From NCBI RefSeq assembly GCF_008923185.1, contig NZ_WBMT01000007.1:124001-188000 (forward strand): a stretch of 64,000 nt of DNA. Direction: 5' to 3'. The translations under genes were made by a program, and so were the position numbers. This document shows positions 1-10,000 of the stretch, one piece after another (positions within the stretch are counted from its first letter, which is position 1; the number at the start of each line of letters is the position of its first letter). The notes under the pieces are model-generated. The model made no database searches, had not been told where the DNA came from, and saw only the letters and a program-made list of their open reading frames with translations. This stretch comes from Actinomadura rudentiformis (lineage in GTDB: Bacteria > Actinomycetota > Actinomycetes > Streptosporangiales > Streptosporangiaceae).

Positions 1-62
1 GCGCTCGATGCCCGCCTCCGTTCCGGCCGGATTATTCCATAAGCACACTTGACTGCTCTGCG

Positions 63-79
63 TACTTGTCTTACAAGTA
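63..79. promoter_or_regulatory. Candidate FadR-family (LldR/GlcC/PdhR-type) operator
   Basis: Perfect 7-bp inverted repeat TACTTGT-CTT-ACAAGTA. Its core TTGTCTTACAA fits the known FadR-subfamily GntR consensus TNGTNNNACNA at every fixed base. It lies 55 bp upstream of the permease start, and a -35-like TTGACT sits at 49-54, so a bound repressor would cover the promoter. The regulator gene itself is not in the window. Confidence 0.6.
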
Positions 80-133
80 TACGAATCTCATTCTGGAACG
101 CTACACAGCGGGCTCCCAGCTCCAGGAGGTTTC

Positions 134-1792
134 GTGTACCGCCAAGTCCTCGACCCGCTCGCCGGGTCGCTGGCACTTTCCGCGCTCTGCGCGGCGGTGC
201 CACTGCTCACCCTGTTCGTGCTCCTCGGCGTCTTCCGCGTCAAGGCCCATATCGCGGCGATCACCTCGCTGGTGCTGGCCGTCGCCCTGGCCGTCGGCGT
301 CTGGGGGATGCCGCTGTCGCAGGGCCTGTCCGGCGCGGCCGAGGGCGGCTTCTACGGGCTGTTCCCGATCCTGTGGATCCTGGTGAACGCGCTGTGGATC
401 TACCGGCTCACCGAGATCACCGGGTGGTTCGGCGTGCTGCGCCGCTCGATCCGCACGGTGTCGCCCGACCAGCGCATCCAGGGAATCCTCATCGCGTTCT
501 GTTTCGGCGCGCTGATCGAGGCACTGGCGGGCTTCGGCACTCCGGTGGCCATCACCGCGGTCATGCTGATCGCGGTCGGCATCGACCCGATCAAGGCGGC
601 GACCGTGGCGCTGGTCGCCAACACCGCGCCCGTCGCGTTCGGCAGCATGGGTGTCCCGCTCACCACGATGGCGGGCGTGACCGGGCTGCCGCTGGAGGAC
701 CTCGGCGCGATGGCGGGCCGGCAGACCCCGGTGATCGCCGCGTTCATCCCGCTCGTGCTGGTCTTCCTGGTGGACGGCAAGCGCGGCGTCAGGCAGACCT
801 GGCCGGTCGCCGTCGTGGCCGGTCTCGCGTTCGGGGTCGGCCAGTTCCTCGCCGCCAACTACGTCAGCGTCGAGGTCACCGACATCATCGCCGGTGTCGT
901 CGCGGTGGTGGCGGTGCTCGGCTTCCTGCGCGTCTGGACGCCGGGCGAGATCCAGCAGGGCACGCAGGTGCCGGCCGTCGCCGGTGGGTCGGTGGACAGC
1001 GAGGCCGAGGGCACGGCGTTCGACGCCGAGATGCGGCGCCGGGAAACCGGAGAGGGCAGCGCGCTCATGGCGTTCGCCCCGTACCTCATCATCGTGGCGC
1101 TCTTCGCGTTCACCCAGCTCGGTCCGATCAAGGACTGGCTGGCGACGAACGGCGTCCACCAGTTCACCTGGCCGGGGCTGGACGTCGTGTCGCCGTCGGG
1201 CAAGCCCGCGAGCGCGATGACGTTCAAGCTGGAGCACCTCAAGGCGGCGGGCACGATCCTGCTGGCCGCAGGCCTGATCACCATGGCGCTCTACCGTGTC
1301 GGCCCGGGCCGGGCGGTACGGGCGTACGGCGCGACCCTGCACCAGCTCCGCTGGACCGTCGTCACCGTCATGTCGGTCCTCGCGCTGGCCTGGGTCATGA
1401 ACCTGTCCGGCCAGACCGCCACCCTCGGCACCGCGCTGGCGGAGTCCGGCGAGGCGTTCGCCCTGCTCTCGCCGATCGTCGGCTGGCTCGGCGTCGCGGT
1501 GACCGGCTCGGACACCTCGGCCAACTCGCTGTTCGGGGTGCTCCAGGTGACGGCCGCCAAGGAGACCGGGCTCGATCCGGTGCTGCTCGCCGCCGCCAAC
1601 TCCACCGGCGGCGTGCTCGGCAAGATGATCTCGCCGCAGAACCTGGCCGTCGCCGCCGCGGCGATCGGCATGGCCGGCAGCGAGAGCACGATCTTCCGCC
1701 GTGTGATCGGCTGGAGCCTCGGCCTCACCGCGGCGTTCGCCGTGTTCATCTACCTGCAGTCCACGCCGGTCCTCGGCTGGATGACCATCTAA
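134..1792 (+). CDS. lldP: L-lactate / glycolate permease (LctP family)
   Basis: A 552-residue polytopic membrane protein of the lactate permease family, which imports L-lactate, D-lactate or glycolate with protons. Length is normal for the family (about 550) and hydrophobic segments run through nearly the whole protein. Conserved family stretches are visible, such as EALAGFGTPVAI (about residues 136-147) and SGSDTSANSLFG-like VTGSDTSANSLFG (about 455-467). The GTG start follows AGGAGG at 124-129. It is 12 bp from the glycerate kinase gene on the same strand, which suggests an operon. That partner and the GlcC/LldR-like operator upstream make glycolate a serious alternative substrate to lactate; this is inference. 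Confidence 0.88.
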   Translation: MYRQVLDPLAGSLALSALCAAVPLLTLFVLLGVFRVKAHIAAITSLVLAVALAVGVWGMPLSQGLSGAAEGGFYGLFPILWILVNALWIYRLTEITGWFGVLRRSIRTVSPDQRIQGILIAFCFGALIEALAGFGTPVAITAVMLIAVGIDPIKAATVALVANTAPVAFGSMGVPLTTMAGVTGLPLEDLGAMAGRQTPVIAAFIPLVLVFLVDGKRGVRQTWPVAVVAGLAFGVGQFLAANYVSVEVTDIIAGVVAVVAVLGFLRVWTPGEIQQGTQVPAVAGGSVDSEAEGTAFDAEMRRRETGEGSALMAFAPYLIIVALFAFTQLGPIKDWLATNGVHQFTWPGLDVVSPSGKPASAMTFKLEHLKAAGTILLAAGLITMALYRVGPGRAVRAYGATLHQLRWTVVTVMSVLALAWVMNLSGQTATLGTALAESGEAFALLSPIVGWLGVAVTGSDTSANSLFGVLQVTAAKETGLDPVLLAAANSTGGVLGKMISPQNLAVAAAAIGMAGSESTIFRRVIGWSLGLTAAFAVFIYLQSTPVLGWMTI

Positions 1793-1804
1793 CGGAAGGA
1801 GACG

Positions 1805-2947
1805 GTGGCCGTGCGTGTCATCTGTGCCCCTGACAAGCTGCGCGGCTCGCTTGATGCCGCCGAGGCCGCCGCCGCGCTCGCCGCCGGGGTCCGCGCCGCG
1901 GGCGGCCGGCCCGTCGAGCACCCGCTCGCCGACGGCGGGGAGGGTTCCCGCGGCACCGTGCAGGAGGCGCGCGGCGGCACGGTCCTCGATGTGGAGAGCG
2001 TGGACGCGTTCGGGCGTCCCTGGCGGGCCAAGACCGGCCGCCTCGACGACGGCACCGCGATCGTCGAGGCGGCCGAGGCTGTCGGCTGGGGGGCACTGGC
2101 CGAGGGCGAGCGCGACCCGATGCGCGCCTCCAGCGCCGGGCTCGCCGCCCCGCTCCTGGCCGCCGCCGGTGACGCACGCCGAGTCGTCGTGTTCCTCGGG
2201 GGCACGGCCACCATGGACGGCGGTACCGGCCTCCTCGCGGCCCTCGGCGCGGAGATCCTGGACGGCGAGGGACGGCGGCTGTCAGGGAGCGGGGCCGACC
2301 TGGCCCGCGTTCACTCCATCGATCTCGCGCCCGCCCGGGAACGGCTGAAGGGCGTCGAGCTGCTCGTCGCCGCCGACGTCGTCAGCCCCTTGTACGGCCC
2401 GAACGGCGCGGCCCGGGTCTTCGGCCCGCAGAAGGGCGCCGATCCGGACATGGTCGAGGTGCTCGACGATGGCCTGCGACGGCTTGCCCCTCTTCTGGGC
2501 GTCGGCTCGGGACGCGGGGACGGGGCGGACGCGGCGCCCGGCGGTGGAGCGGCCGGCGGGCTCGGTGCCGCGCTGCTGGCCCTCGGAGCCCGGATGAAGC
2601 CCGGCGCGGTCCTGATCCGGGAGCTGACCCGGTTCGATGAACTCCTGGTCGACGCGGACCTGTGTCTCACCGCCGAGGGCAAGGTCGACGCGAGCACCGA
2701 CGCGGGCAAGACCATCCGCGCGGTGGTCGACGCGTGCGCCGAGGCCCAGGTGCCCTGCGTCGTGCTCGGCGGCACGCTGACGGCGGACGCCCAGCGGCTG
2801 TACGAGCGCGGCGCCACCGCCGTGCTCTCCGTTTCCCCAGGTCCGCGCGACCTCGACACCGCCCTCCGGGAGGCCGGATCCGACCTCACCGCGACCGCCT
2901 ACGCCGTCTGCCGCATGATGCGCCGAAACAGGCCGGGGTCCGGCTGA
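1805..2947 (+). CDS. glxK: Glycerate kinase
   Basis: A 380-residue glycerate kinase of the GlxK/GckA type, which phosphorylates D-glycerate to 2- or 3-phosphoglycerate and so feeds glyoxylate-derived carbon into glycolysis. Family landmarks are ADGGEG (about residues 43-48), GGTATMDGGTG (about 138-148), GPNGAARVFGPQKGA (about 199-213) and EGKVDASTDAGKT (about 291-303). The GTG start follows GGAAGGA at 1794-1800; a second GTG two codons later is possible. It lies immediately behind the permease, so the pair looks like an uptake-plus-assimilation unit for glycolate or glycerate. Confidence 0.9.
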   Translation: MAVRVICAPDKLRGSLDAAEAAAALAAGVRAAGGRPVEHPLADGGEGSRGTVQEARGGTVLDVESVDAFGRPWRAKTGRLDDGTAIVEAAEAVGWGALAEGERDPMRASSAGLAAPLLAAAGDARRVVVFLGGTATMDGGTGLLAALGAEILDGEGRRLSGSGADLARVHSIDLAPARERLKGVELLVAADVVSPLYGPNGAARVFGPQKGADPDMVEVLDDGLRRLAPLLGVGSGRGDGADAAPGGGAAGGLGAALLALGARMKPGAVLIRELTRFDELLVDADLCLTAEGKVDASTDAGKTIRAVVDACAEAQVPCVVLGGTLTADAQRLYERGATAVLSVSPGPRDLDTALREAGSDLTATAYAVCRMMRRNRPGSG

Positions 2948-3035
2948 GCCGGGGTTGGGGTCTGGCCGCCGGCGGCACGACGCGTACGCTCGAAGCCAGA
3001 GGCGCGGTGCACGGGAGCCGGGGCAGGAGGTCACC

Positions 3036-3848
3036 ATGAACCAGTCCGGCTGGCAGCTCGGCGAGTCGACCGCGGCCGGGTACGAGCGGCATCTCGTCCC
3101 AGGGATCTTCGCTCCGTGGGCGGAGCGGCTGATCGCCCTGACGCCGCCCCGGCCCGGCGAACGGGTCCTGGACGTGGCGTGCGGGACCGGGATCGTGGCG
3201 CGGACGGCGGCGCGGCGGATGGAGGACCGGGGCCAGATCGTGGGCGTGGACCTCAACGAGGAGATGCTCCAGGTCGCCCGTGCCGTGTCGGGAGAGATCA
3301 GGCCCCACATCGAGTGGCGGCAGGGCGCGGCGGGTGAGCTGCCCTTCCCGGACGAGTCGTTCGATCTGCTCTACTGCCAGCAGGGCCTGCAGTTCTTCCC
3401 CAACTGGGACGCCGCGCTCAAGGACATGAACCGGCTGCTGGCACCCGGCGGCCGGCTGGCGCTCGCGGTCTGGCGGACGATCGACTACAACCCCGGCTTC
3501 GCCGCCTTCGTCGCCGCGCTGGAGAAGCACGCGGGTCCCGAGACCGCGTTGATCATGCGTTCGCCGTTCGCGGTACTGCCCCAGGACGATCTGCGGCAGA
3601 TGGTCTCGCGCGCGGGGCTGACGGACGTGCGGATGCGCATCGCCGTGGGCTCGGCGCGGTTCGACTCGGCGGGCGACCTGATCGACAGGGAGGAGCAGAG
3701 CTCCCCGCTGGCCGGCCCGCTCGGCGACCTCGACGCCGCCACCCGCGAGGCGCTCCGCACCGATCTCGAGGAGCGCTTGGAGCCCTGGACCGATGACGAC
3801 GGGGTGATCCTGCCGCTCCAGAGCCACTTCATCACCGCCCGCCGATGA
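3036..3848 (+). CDS. Class I SAM-dependent methyltransferase
   Basis: A 270-residue protein with a Methyltransf_11-type Rossmann fold. Motif I is VLDVACGTGIVAR (about residues 43-55), followed by an acidic ribose-binding loop GVDLNEEML and the post-II motif FDLLYCQQGLQFFPN. The substrate is unknown; the sequence resembles the UbiE/MenG-like group only in its general fold. The ATG start at 3036 was chosen over an upstream in-frame start because AGGAGG lies at 3025-3030. It is a single gene, separated from the glycerate kinase by 88 bp and followed by a palindrome before choD. Confidence 0.85.
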   Translation: MNQSGWQLGESTAAGYERHLVPGIFAPWAERLIALTPPRPGERVLDVACGTGIVARTAARRMEDRGQIVGVDLNEEMLQVARAVSGEIRPHIEWRQGAAGELPFPDESFDLLYCQQGLQFFPNWDAALKDMNRLLAPGGRLALAVWRTIDYNPGFAAFVAALEKHAGPETALIMRSPFAVLPQDDLRQMVSRAGLTDVRMRIAVGSARFDSAGDLIDREEQSSPLAGPLGDLDAATREALRTDLEERLEPWTDDDGVILPLQSHFITARR

Positions 3849-3851
3849 GGA

Positions 3852-3873
3852 TTTTGTCAGCCGACTGACAAAA
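3852..3873. promoter_or_regulatory. Palindromic operator candidate upstream of choD
   Basis: Perfect 9-bp inverted repeat TTTTGTCAG / CTGACAAAA around a CCGA spacer. The 5' arm starts with T and the 3' arm ends with A, the reverse of the A-stem-U layout of an intrinsic terminator, so a protein-binding site is more likely. An AT-rich stretch follows it, and the cholesterol oxidase start is 92 bp downstream. Confidence 0.5.
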
Positions 3874-3965
3874 CCGGCGAAAATTATCAAGGTAAGTGAA
3901 TAGCGCGCCGGCCCGGCGGGGCCCGATCGTAGGTGCCTTTCCGGGGCCATGCGTGGAGGTGTCGC

Positions 3966-5723
3966 GTGACAGAGGGGTCCGAGGCGCGTTCGTACGACTA
4001 CGACGTGATCGTGGTCGGATCCGGGTTCGGCGGCAGCGTGGCGGCGCTGCGCCTTGCCGAGAAGGGCTACCGGGTCGCGGTCCTCGAAGCCGGACGCCGG
4101 TTCGACGAGAGCACCCTGCCCAAGACGTCCTGGCGGCTGCGCCGCTATCTGTGGGCGCCGCGCCTCGGCCTGCGCGGCATCCAGCGCATGCACCTGGTGG
4201 GCGGCAAGGCGGGCGTGCTCGTGCTGGCCGGGGCGGGGGTCGGCGGCGGCTCGCTGGTGTACGCCAACACGCTGTACGAGCCGCTCGACCCCTTCTACAC
4301 CGACCGGCAATGGGGCCACATCACCGACTGGCGGGATGAGCTCGCGCCGTTCTACGACCAGGCCAAGCGCATGCTGGGCGTGACGCTCAACCCGCTCGTG
4401 ACGCCGGCGGACGAGGCGATGCAGAAGGTCGCCAAGCGCATGGGCGTGGGTGGCACCTGGCATGCGACCCCGGTGGGCGTCTTCTTCGGTGACGACAGGA
4501 CGACCCCGGGCGAGGAGACCGACGACCCGTACTTCGGCGGCGCCGGGCCGCGGCGGAGCGCCTGCACGGCCTGCGGCTCCTGCATGGTCGGCTGCAAGGT
4601 GGGAGCCAAGAACACGCTCGTCAAGAACTACCTGTACCTCGCCGAGCAGGCCGGGGTGCAGGTCCTTCCCGACACCACGGTCACCGGGATCACGCCCATC
4701 GACAACAACGGCGACAGCAACGGCGACGGCGGCGGTTACGAGGTCGAGATCGTACGGACGCAGGCCATCCCCCTCCGCGGGCGTCGCCGGTTGACCGCCG
4801 AGCATGTGGTCCTCGCCGCCGGAACGTACGGCACGCAGCAGCTGCTCCACCGCATGCGGGCGAGCGGCCGTCTGCCCAACCTCTCCTCCCGCCTGGGCGA
4901 GCTGACACGTACCAACTCCGAGGCCCTCCTCGGCGTCGAGCGCATGACAGGCTGGCACCGCAAGGGCGACGTCGACCACAGCACTGGGCTCGCCATCACC
5001 TCGTCGTTCCATCCGGACGACAAGACCCACATCGAGCCGACCCGATACGGACCCGGCGACAACCTGATGGGCCTCATCCGGACCCTGCTCATCGACGGCG
5101 GCGGCCGCGCCCCGCGCTGGGCCAAGTTCCTCGTCGAGGCGCTCCGCAAGCCGGGGCTCATCGTGCGCGCGCTCTCGATCCGGGACTGGTCCAAGCGGAC
5201 GATCATCGCGCTGGTCATGCAGACGGCCGACAACTCCATCACCGTCACCCAGAAGAGGCGCGGACTGCTCAGACGCCGCCGGCTGACCGCGCAGCACGGC
5301 ATCGGCGAGCCCAACCCCACCTGGATCCCCATCGCCCACGACGCGGTACGGCTGCTGGGCGAGGAGCTGGACGCCCAGCCGGGCGGCACGTGGTTCGACC
5401 TCTTCAACATCCCGACCACCGCCCACTTCCTCGGCGGCTGCGTCATCGGGGACTCACCCGACACCGGAGTGATCGACCCGTACCACCGGGTCTACGGTCA
5501 CCCGGGCCTGCACATCGTGGACGGTTCGGCGGTCACGGCCAACCTGGGCGTCAACCCCTCGCTCACCATCACGGCCCAGGCGGAACGCGCCATGGCCCTG
5601 TGGCCCAACCGGGGCGAACGGGACGCGAGGCCCTCGCTCGGCTCGCCGTACGAGCGCCTCGCCCCGATGACACCACGGCACCCGGCCGTCCCGGCGCACG
5701 CCCCCGCGGCCCGCCACCAGTGA
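3966..5723 (+). CDS. choD: GMC-family cholesterol oxidase
   Basis: A 585-residue FAD-dependent GMC oxidoreductase. Its length and motif order match the ChoD group of mycobacteria (about 578 residues), annotated as 3-beta-hydroxysteroid oxidases. The FAD motif GSGFGG is at residues 18-23, followed by EAGRRF, GAGVGGGSLVYANTLY and a cysteine cluster CTACGSCMVGC. Near the C terminus are AHFLGGCVIGD and VDGSAVTANLGVNPS, the region that carries the family's catalytic His and Asn. The GTG start at 3966 follows GGAGG at 3955-3959; the in-frame upstream start at 3933 has no such site. No signal peptide is visible. Sterol specificity is inferred from family resemblance. Confidence 0.85.
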   Translation: MTEGSEARSYDYDVIVVGSGFGGSVAALRLAEKGYRVAVLEAGRRFDESTLPKTSWRLRRYLWAPRLGLRGIQRMHLVGGKAGVLVLAGAGVGGGSLVYANTLYEPLDPFYTDRQWGHITDWRDELAPFYDQAKRMLGVTLNPLVTPADEAMQKVAKRMGVGGTWHATPVGVFFGDDRTTPGEETDDPYFGGAGPRRSACTACGSCMVGCKVGAKNTLVKNYLYLAEQAGVQVLPDTTVTGITPIDNNGDSNGDGGGYEVEIVRTQAIPLRGRRRLTAEHVVLAAGTYGTQQLLHRMRASGRLPNLSSRLGELTRTNSEALLGVERMTGWHRKGDVDHSTGLAITSSFHPDDKTHIEPTRYGPGDNLMGLIRTLLIDGGGRAPRWAKFLVEALRKPGLIVRALSIRDWSKRTIIALVMQTADNSITVTQKRRGLLRRRRLTAQHGIGEPNPTWIPIAHDAVRLLGEELDAQPGGTWFDLFNIPTTAHFLGGCVIGDSPDTGVIDPYHRVYGHPGLHIVDGSAVTANLGVNPSLTITAQAERAMALWPNRGERDARPSLGSPYERLAPMTPRHPAVPAHAPAARHQ

Positions 5724-5815
5724 CCAAACCCGCCGTTATCAAACCGCAATAAACATTTCGCCTCCCACCGGCATCTCATGATCAGTATTGGCCCGAACGG
5801 CTGAGGGAGATCTGG

Positions 5816-7051
5816 GTGCGCGGTAGAGCCATGGTCATGGCGCTGGTCGTGGGACTCGCCACGGCTGCCTGCGGGGGCGGCGGGGACGACGGCGCCAAAT
5901 CGACCAGCCAGGGCGGTGCGGACGGCACGCCCAAGCTGACCATCACCCCGGCGCACGGGAGTGGCAACGCCCGGCCGGACGCGGGCGTCTCGATCACGGC
6001 GGCGGGCGGGACGCTCAGCCAGGTCGCCGTGAAGCTCAAGGGCGTCGACGTGCCGGGCACGCTGTCGCCCGACAAGACCAGCTGGCGTTCGACCTGGACC
6101 CTCGTCCCGGGCGGCCGCTACCAGGTCTCGGCGACCGCGGCCTCGCCGAAGGGCAAGTCGACCACCGCCACCGCCGCGTTCCGCACGGTCAAGAACACCG
6201 CCGCCACCAGGATCAACAACGTGGTCCCGAGCGCGAACGAGACGGTCGGCACCGGGATGCCGATCTTCATCCAGTTCACCAAGCCGGTGCCGGAGAAGGC
6301 GCGGGCCGCGGTGGAGCGCGCGGTCGAGATCCGCTCGACCATTCCGACCGAGGGCGCCTGGCGCTGGCTCGCCCCCGGCGAGTCGTTCAACGGGCTGCCC
6401 TCCCTGGTCTTCCGGCCGCGCCAGCCCTGGAAGCCGCGCCAGAAGGTCTCGGTCACCGTGCACTACGCCGGACTCAAGATCGGCGACAACGTGTTCGGCG
6501 ACAAGGACATCACGCGCAAGTTCCGGATCGGCGATTCGCACACCGTCACGATCAACTCCAAGACCCACCGGCTGGTGGCCAAGAAGAACGGCCGTGTGGT
6601 GCGCAGCTGGGGCGTCAGCCTCGGCAAGGGCGGCGAGGTCGTGAACGGGGTCGACCGGCTGCTCACCACCAGCGGGGTCCACCTGACCATGGACCGCAGC
6701 CGGATGGAGCGCATGATCTCGCCGGGCAAGAAAAAGGGCGATCCCGGCTACTACGACGAGCAGATCCCGTGGGCGACCCGCATCTCCAACAGCGGCGAGT
6801 ACATCCACCAGGGCATGTCCGAGCACTACTGCCTGGGCAGGAACAACTGCAGCCACGGCTGCGTGCGTTCACCGGCGGACGACGCGAAGTGGTTCTACCA
6901 CTGGTCCTACCGCGGCGACCTCGTGACGATCACCGGTACGGCCCGTTCCCTGGAGTGGTGGAACGGCTGGGGCTACTGGCAGATGCCCTTCTCCAAGTGG
7001 ATGCAGGGCGGCGTCCTGAAGCAGCCTGTGACCACTGCCCCGCTGACCTGA
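5816..7051 (+). CDS. L,D-transpeptidase lipoprotein (Ig-like + YkuD domains)
   Basis: A 411-residue secreted enzyme that forms 3-3 cross-links in peptidoglycan or attaches proteins to it. The N terminus is a short signal peptide ending TAAC, a lipobox with an atypical Thr at -3, then a Gly/Asp linker. Two Ig-like domains (about residues 38-235) precede the YkuD catalytic domain. The signature is His331 (YIHQG) and SHGCVR with nucleophile Cys349. This architecture matches actinobacterial Ldt enzymes such as LdtMt2. The GTG start follows GAGGGAGA at 5803-5810. It stands alone between choD and the SARP-like regulator. Confidence 0.9.
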   Translation: MRGRAMVMALVVGLATAACGGGGDDGAKSTSQGGADGTPKLTITPAHGSGNARPDAGVSITAAGGTLSQVAVKLKGVDVPGTLSPDKTSWRSTWTLVPGGRYQVSATAASPKGKSTTATAAFRTVKNTAATRINNVVPSANETVGTGMPIFIQFTKPVPEKARAAVERAVEIRSTIPTEGAWRWLAPGESFNGLPSLVFRPRQPWKPRQKVSVTVHYAGLKIGDNVFGDKDITRKFRIGDSHTVTINSKTHRLVAKKNGRVVRSWGVSLGKGGEVVNGVDRLLTTSGVHLTMDRSRMERMISPGKKKGDPGYYDEQIPWATRISNSGEYIHQGMSEHYCLGRNNCSHGCVRSPADDAKWFYHWSYRGDLVTITGTARSLEWWNGWGYWQMPFSKWMQGGVLKQPVTTAPLT

Positions 7052-7074
7052 TCAGGGGTGGTTAGCCTGGGCCC

Positions 7075-10000
7075 GTGACCATCGAGCTGCGGGTGCTGAC
7101 GCGGGTGGTCTGCCGTGAGCAGGAGATCTCAGGCTCCCGATTGCGCGGTCTGCTCGCGCTCCTCGCCGGTGAGCCGCGAAGCGGGCTGAGCGCAGCCCGG
7201 CTGGTGGAGGAGCTCTGGCCGGACCAACGGCCCGAGAACCCGCACAAGGCCCTCCAGGTCATCGTGTCGCGGGCGCGGGCGCAGCTGGGCTCCGACCTGA
7301 TCGAGAGCACTCCGAACGGCTACCGGCTGGCTCTCGACGAGGACCGGATCGACGCGGCCGCAGCCCTGCGGCTCTCCTCCTCGGCCGTACGGCTCGCGGA
7401 TGCCGGCGACCACGAGGGGGCACTCGGGTGCGCCGAGGAAGGGCTCGCACTCTGGGAAGGGGCCGTCGAGGACACGTCCTTCGATGACCCGGTGTCGGCA
7501 CTGCGCGAGGAGAGGCGCTCCGCACGGCGGTCGCTGGCGCGCGTGCGAGCGTTGTCGCTGTCCAGGCTCGGGCGGCGGGCGGAGGCGATGGAACCGCTGA
7601 CCGAGCTGGCCCGCGAGCATCCGCGCGACGAGGAGGTGCTGGCGGAACTGCTGCGGTGCGAGGCGGCGGCGGCCGGACCCTCCGCGGCGCTGGAGAGGTA
7701 CGAGGCGTACCGGCGTGACCTGCGCGACGAGCTCGGCACCGATCCCGGGCCCGGCCTCCAGGCGCTGCAGCGGGAGTTGCTGGAGGAGGAGTCGCCGCCG
7801 GTCCGGCACGGCGTACGGTTCGAGCCGAACCCGTTGCTCGGCCGCGCCGGCGACATCGCGGCGGTCACGAGGCTCCTGCGGACAACCCGGGTCATCTCGA
7901 TCGTCGGAGCGGGCGGTCTGGGCAAGACCCGCCTGGCGCACGCCGTGAGCCGTGAGACCGAGCACCGCGCCGTGCACTTCGTTCCCCTCGCCGGCGTCAG
8001 GACGGATGCCGACGTGGCCGCAGAGGTCGCGTCGGCCCTCGGCGTAGGTGACTCCTGGAGCTTCACGGGGCGGACCTCGACGGAGGCGCTCACCGGCATT
8101 CTGCGTGCGCTGGGCGCCGGCTCCGTGCTCCTCGTGCTGGACAACTGCGAGCAGGTCATCAACGGCGTCGCCGACCTCGTCCATTCGCTGGTGTCGATGG
8201 CGCGGAACCTCCAGGTACTCACGACCAGCCGTGCCCCTCTGGGCCTGTCGTCGGAATCGGTCTACCTCCTGCCGGAGCTGGACCTGCCCACGGCCATCGA
8301 GCTTTTCGAGCAGCGTGCGCGGGCGGTACGTCCCGATGTCGACCTGCCGGGCGACGACGTGATGGAGCTGTGCCGGCATTTGGACGGGCTGCCTCTCGCG
8401 GTGGAGCTGGCGGCGGCGCGCGTCCGCGCCATGTCCGTGGCCGAGATATCCCGCCGCCTGGCGAATCGTTTCGCCGTGCTGCGAGGCGGCGCGCGGGACG
8501 CGCCGGAGCGGCACCAGACCCTCTACGCCGTCGTGGACTGGAGCTGGAACCTCCTCTCCCCGGGCGAGCAGGCCGCGATGCGCATCCTGTCGATCTTCCC
8601 GGACGGCTTCACGGCGGACGCGGCACGGCGGCTGCTCGGCGACGGCGACGATGACGAAACCGGAGAAGTCTTCGACGTACTGGAGCACCTGGTCGACCAG
8701 TCGCTCCTCAAGGTCACCGAGTCTCTGGCGGGCATGCGCTTCCGGATGCTGGAGACCGTGAGGGAGTTCGGCGCGGAGCAGCGGGACGCGGCCGGGGACA
8801 CGGGCCGGGCGCTGGAGGGCTTTCTCGCCTGGGCTCGCGACTTCGGCGCGGCCGAGCACGAGGTGGTCTTCGAGGCGACCGTGGTGGCGGCCTCCGTCGA
8901 ACGTCTCCGGGCCGAGCAGGACAATCTCCTGCAGGCACTGCGGCACGGCTTCGACCGGTCCGACGGCGCCACCGTCGCGGCGGCGTTCGCCGTCCTCGGC
9001 GGGATGTGGCTGGTCGAGTCGAAATTCACCCGGCTGGCCGAGCTCGCCGGGAGGAGCGCCCAGGTGCTCGCGTCCTACCGGCCCGAGCCGGGTCTCGTCG
9101 ACGTCACCCGTACCGCGCTGGCGATCTGCGCGGTGAGCGCCTTCATGCAAGGGCCGCACGAGCTGCGCTCGCTGGCCGCGCTGCGGCGGCGGTTCCCGCC
9201 CGCGCCGGCCGGCACTCTGGTCGGCGCCCTCATGGTCGTGCTGGCCACTGCCCCCGGCATGCCGGGCCACCGTGCCCTGGACCAGCTCTGCCAGAGCGAT
9301 GAGCCCCTGCTGGCCGGCGTCGCCAATCTCTGGGCGAGCTACGTCTCGGAGCACGAGATCGACGTCGAAGGGGCGCTGGCGGCCGCTTACCGGGCGCTGA
9401 CGGCGTTCGAGCGGGCTTCGCACCCATGGATGCAGTTGCAGTGCCATTCCCGGCTCGCCGAGCTGTCGGCCCAGGTCGAACGGTGCGAGCAGACCAGGCA
9501 TCACGTGCGGGCGGCGTTGGAGGCGGCGAGGAGGGTGCGGCCCGAGCCCGACGTGGACGGCTTGGGCCTCGGGCTGGTGCAGACCGACCTGCTGTGCGGC
9601 GATGTCGACGAGGCGGAACGCCGGCTGGATGCGGTGACGCACGATTCGGAGGAGAGCTTCGGGGTCCTCCCGGCCATGCTCAGCCTGCGGGCCGAGATCA
9701 AGCTCATTCGCGGTGACATCGAGACGGGCCTGCGCCTGTGGCGGATGGCCGTCGAGGAGTGGGAGCGCAGCCTCCAGCCGATTTACGAGAACGTGCAGGC
9801 CGGCCGGGAACCGTGGAGCATGGAGACCCTGGCGGCCGCCGTGATCGCGCACGCCCACCACCGCCGGCTTGACCTCATTCCGGAAATCGTCGCGGATCTG
9901 CCAGCCCGCGTGGCCGCGCTCATCGCCGACCCCGTGCCGAACGCCCCGTCGTACCTCGTCCAGTTTCCGATCTGGGGCGCGGGCCTCCTGGCGCTCGCGA

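Noticed and set aside
3852..3873. Intrinsic terminator after the methyltransferase gene
   Set aside because: The stem starts with T and ends with A, the wrong order for an A-stem-U terminator; an operator is more likely.
2886..5426. 846-codon open frame on the minus strand
   Set aside because: It lies opposite the methyltransferase and choD genes, has no family motif, and reflects high-GC codon bias on the other strand.
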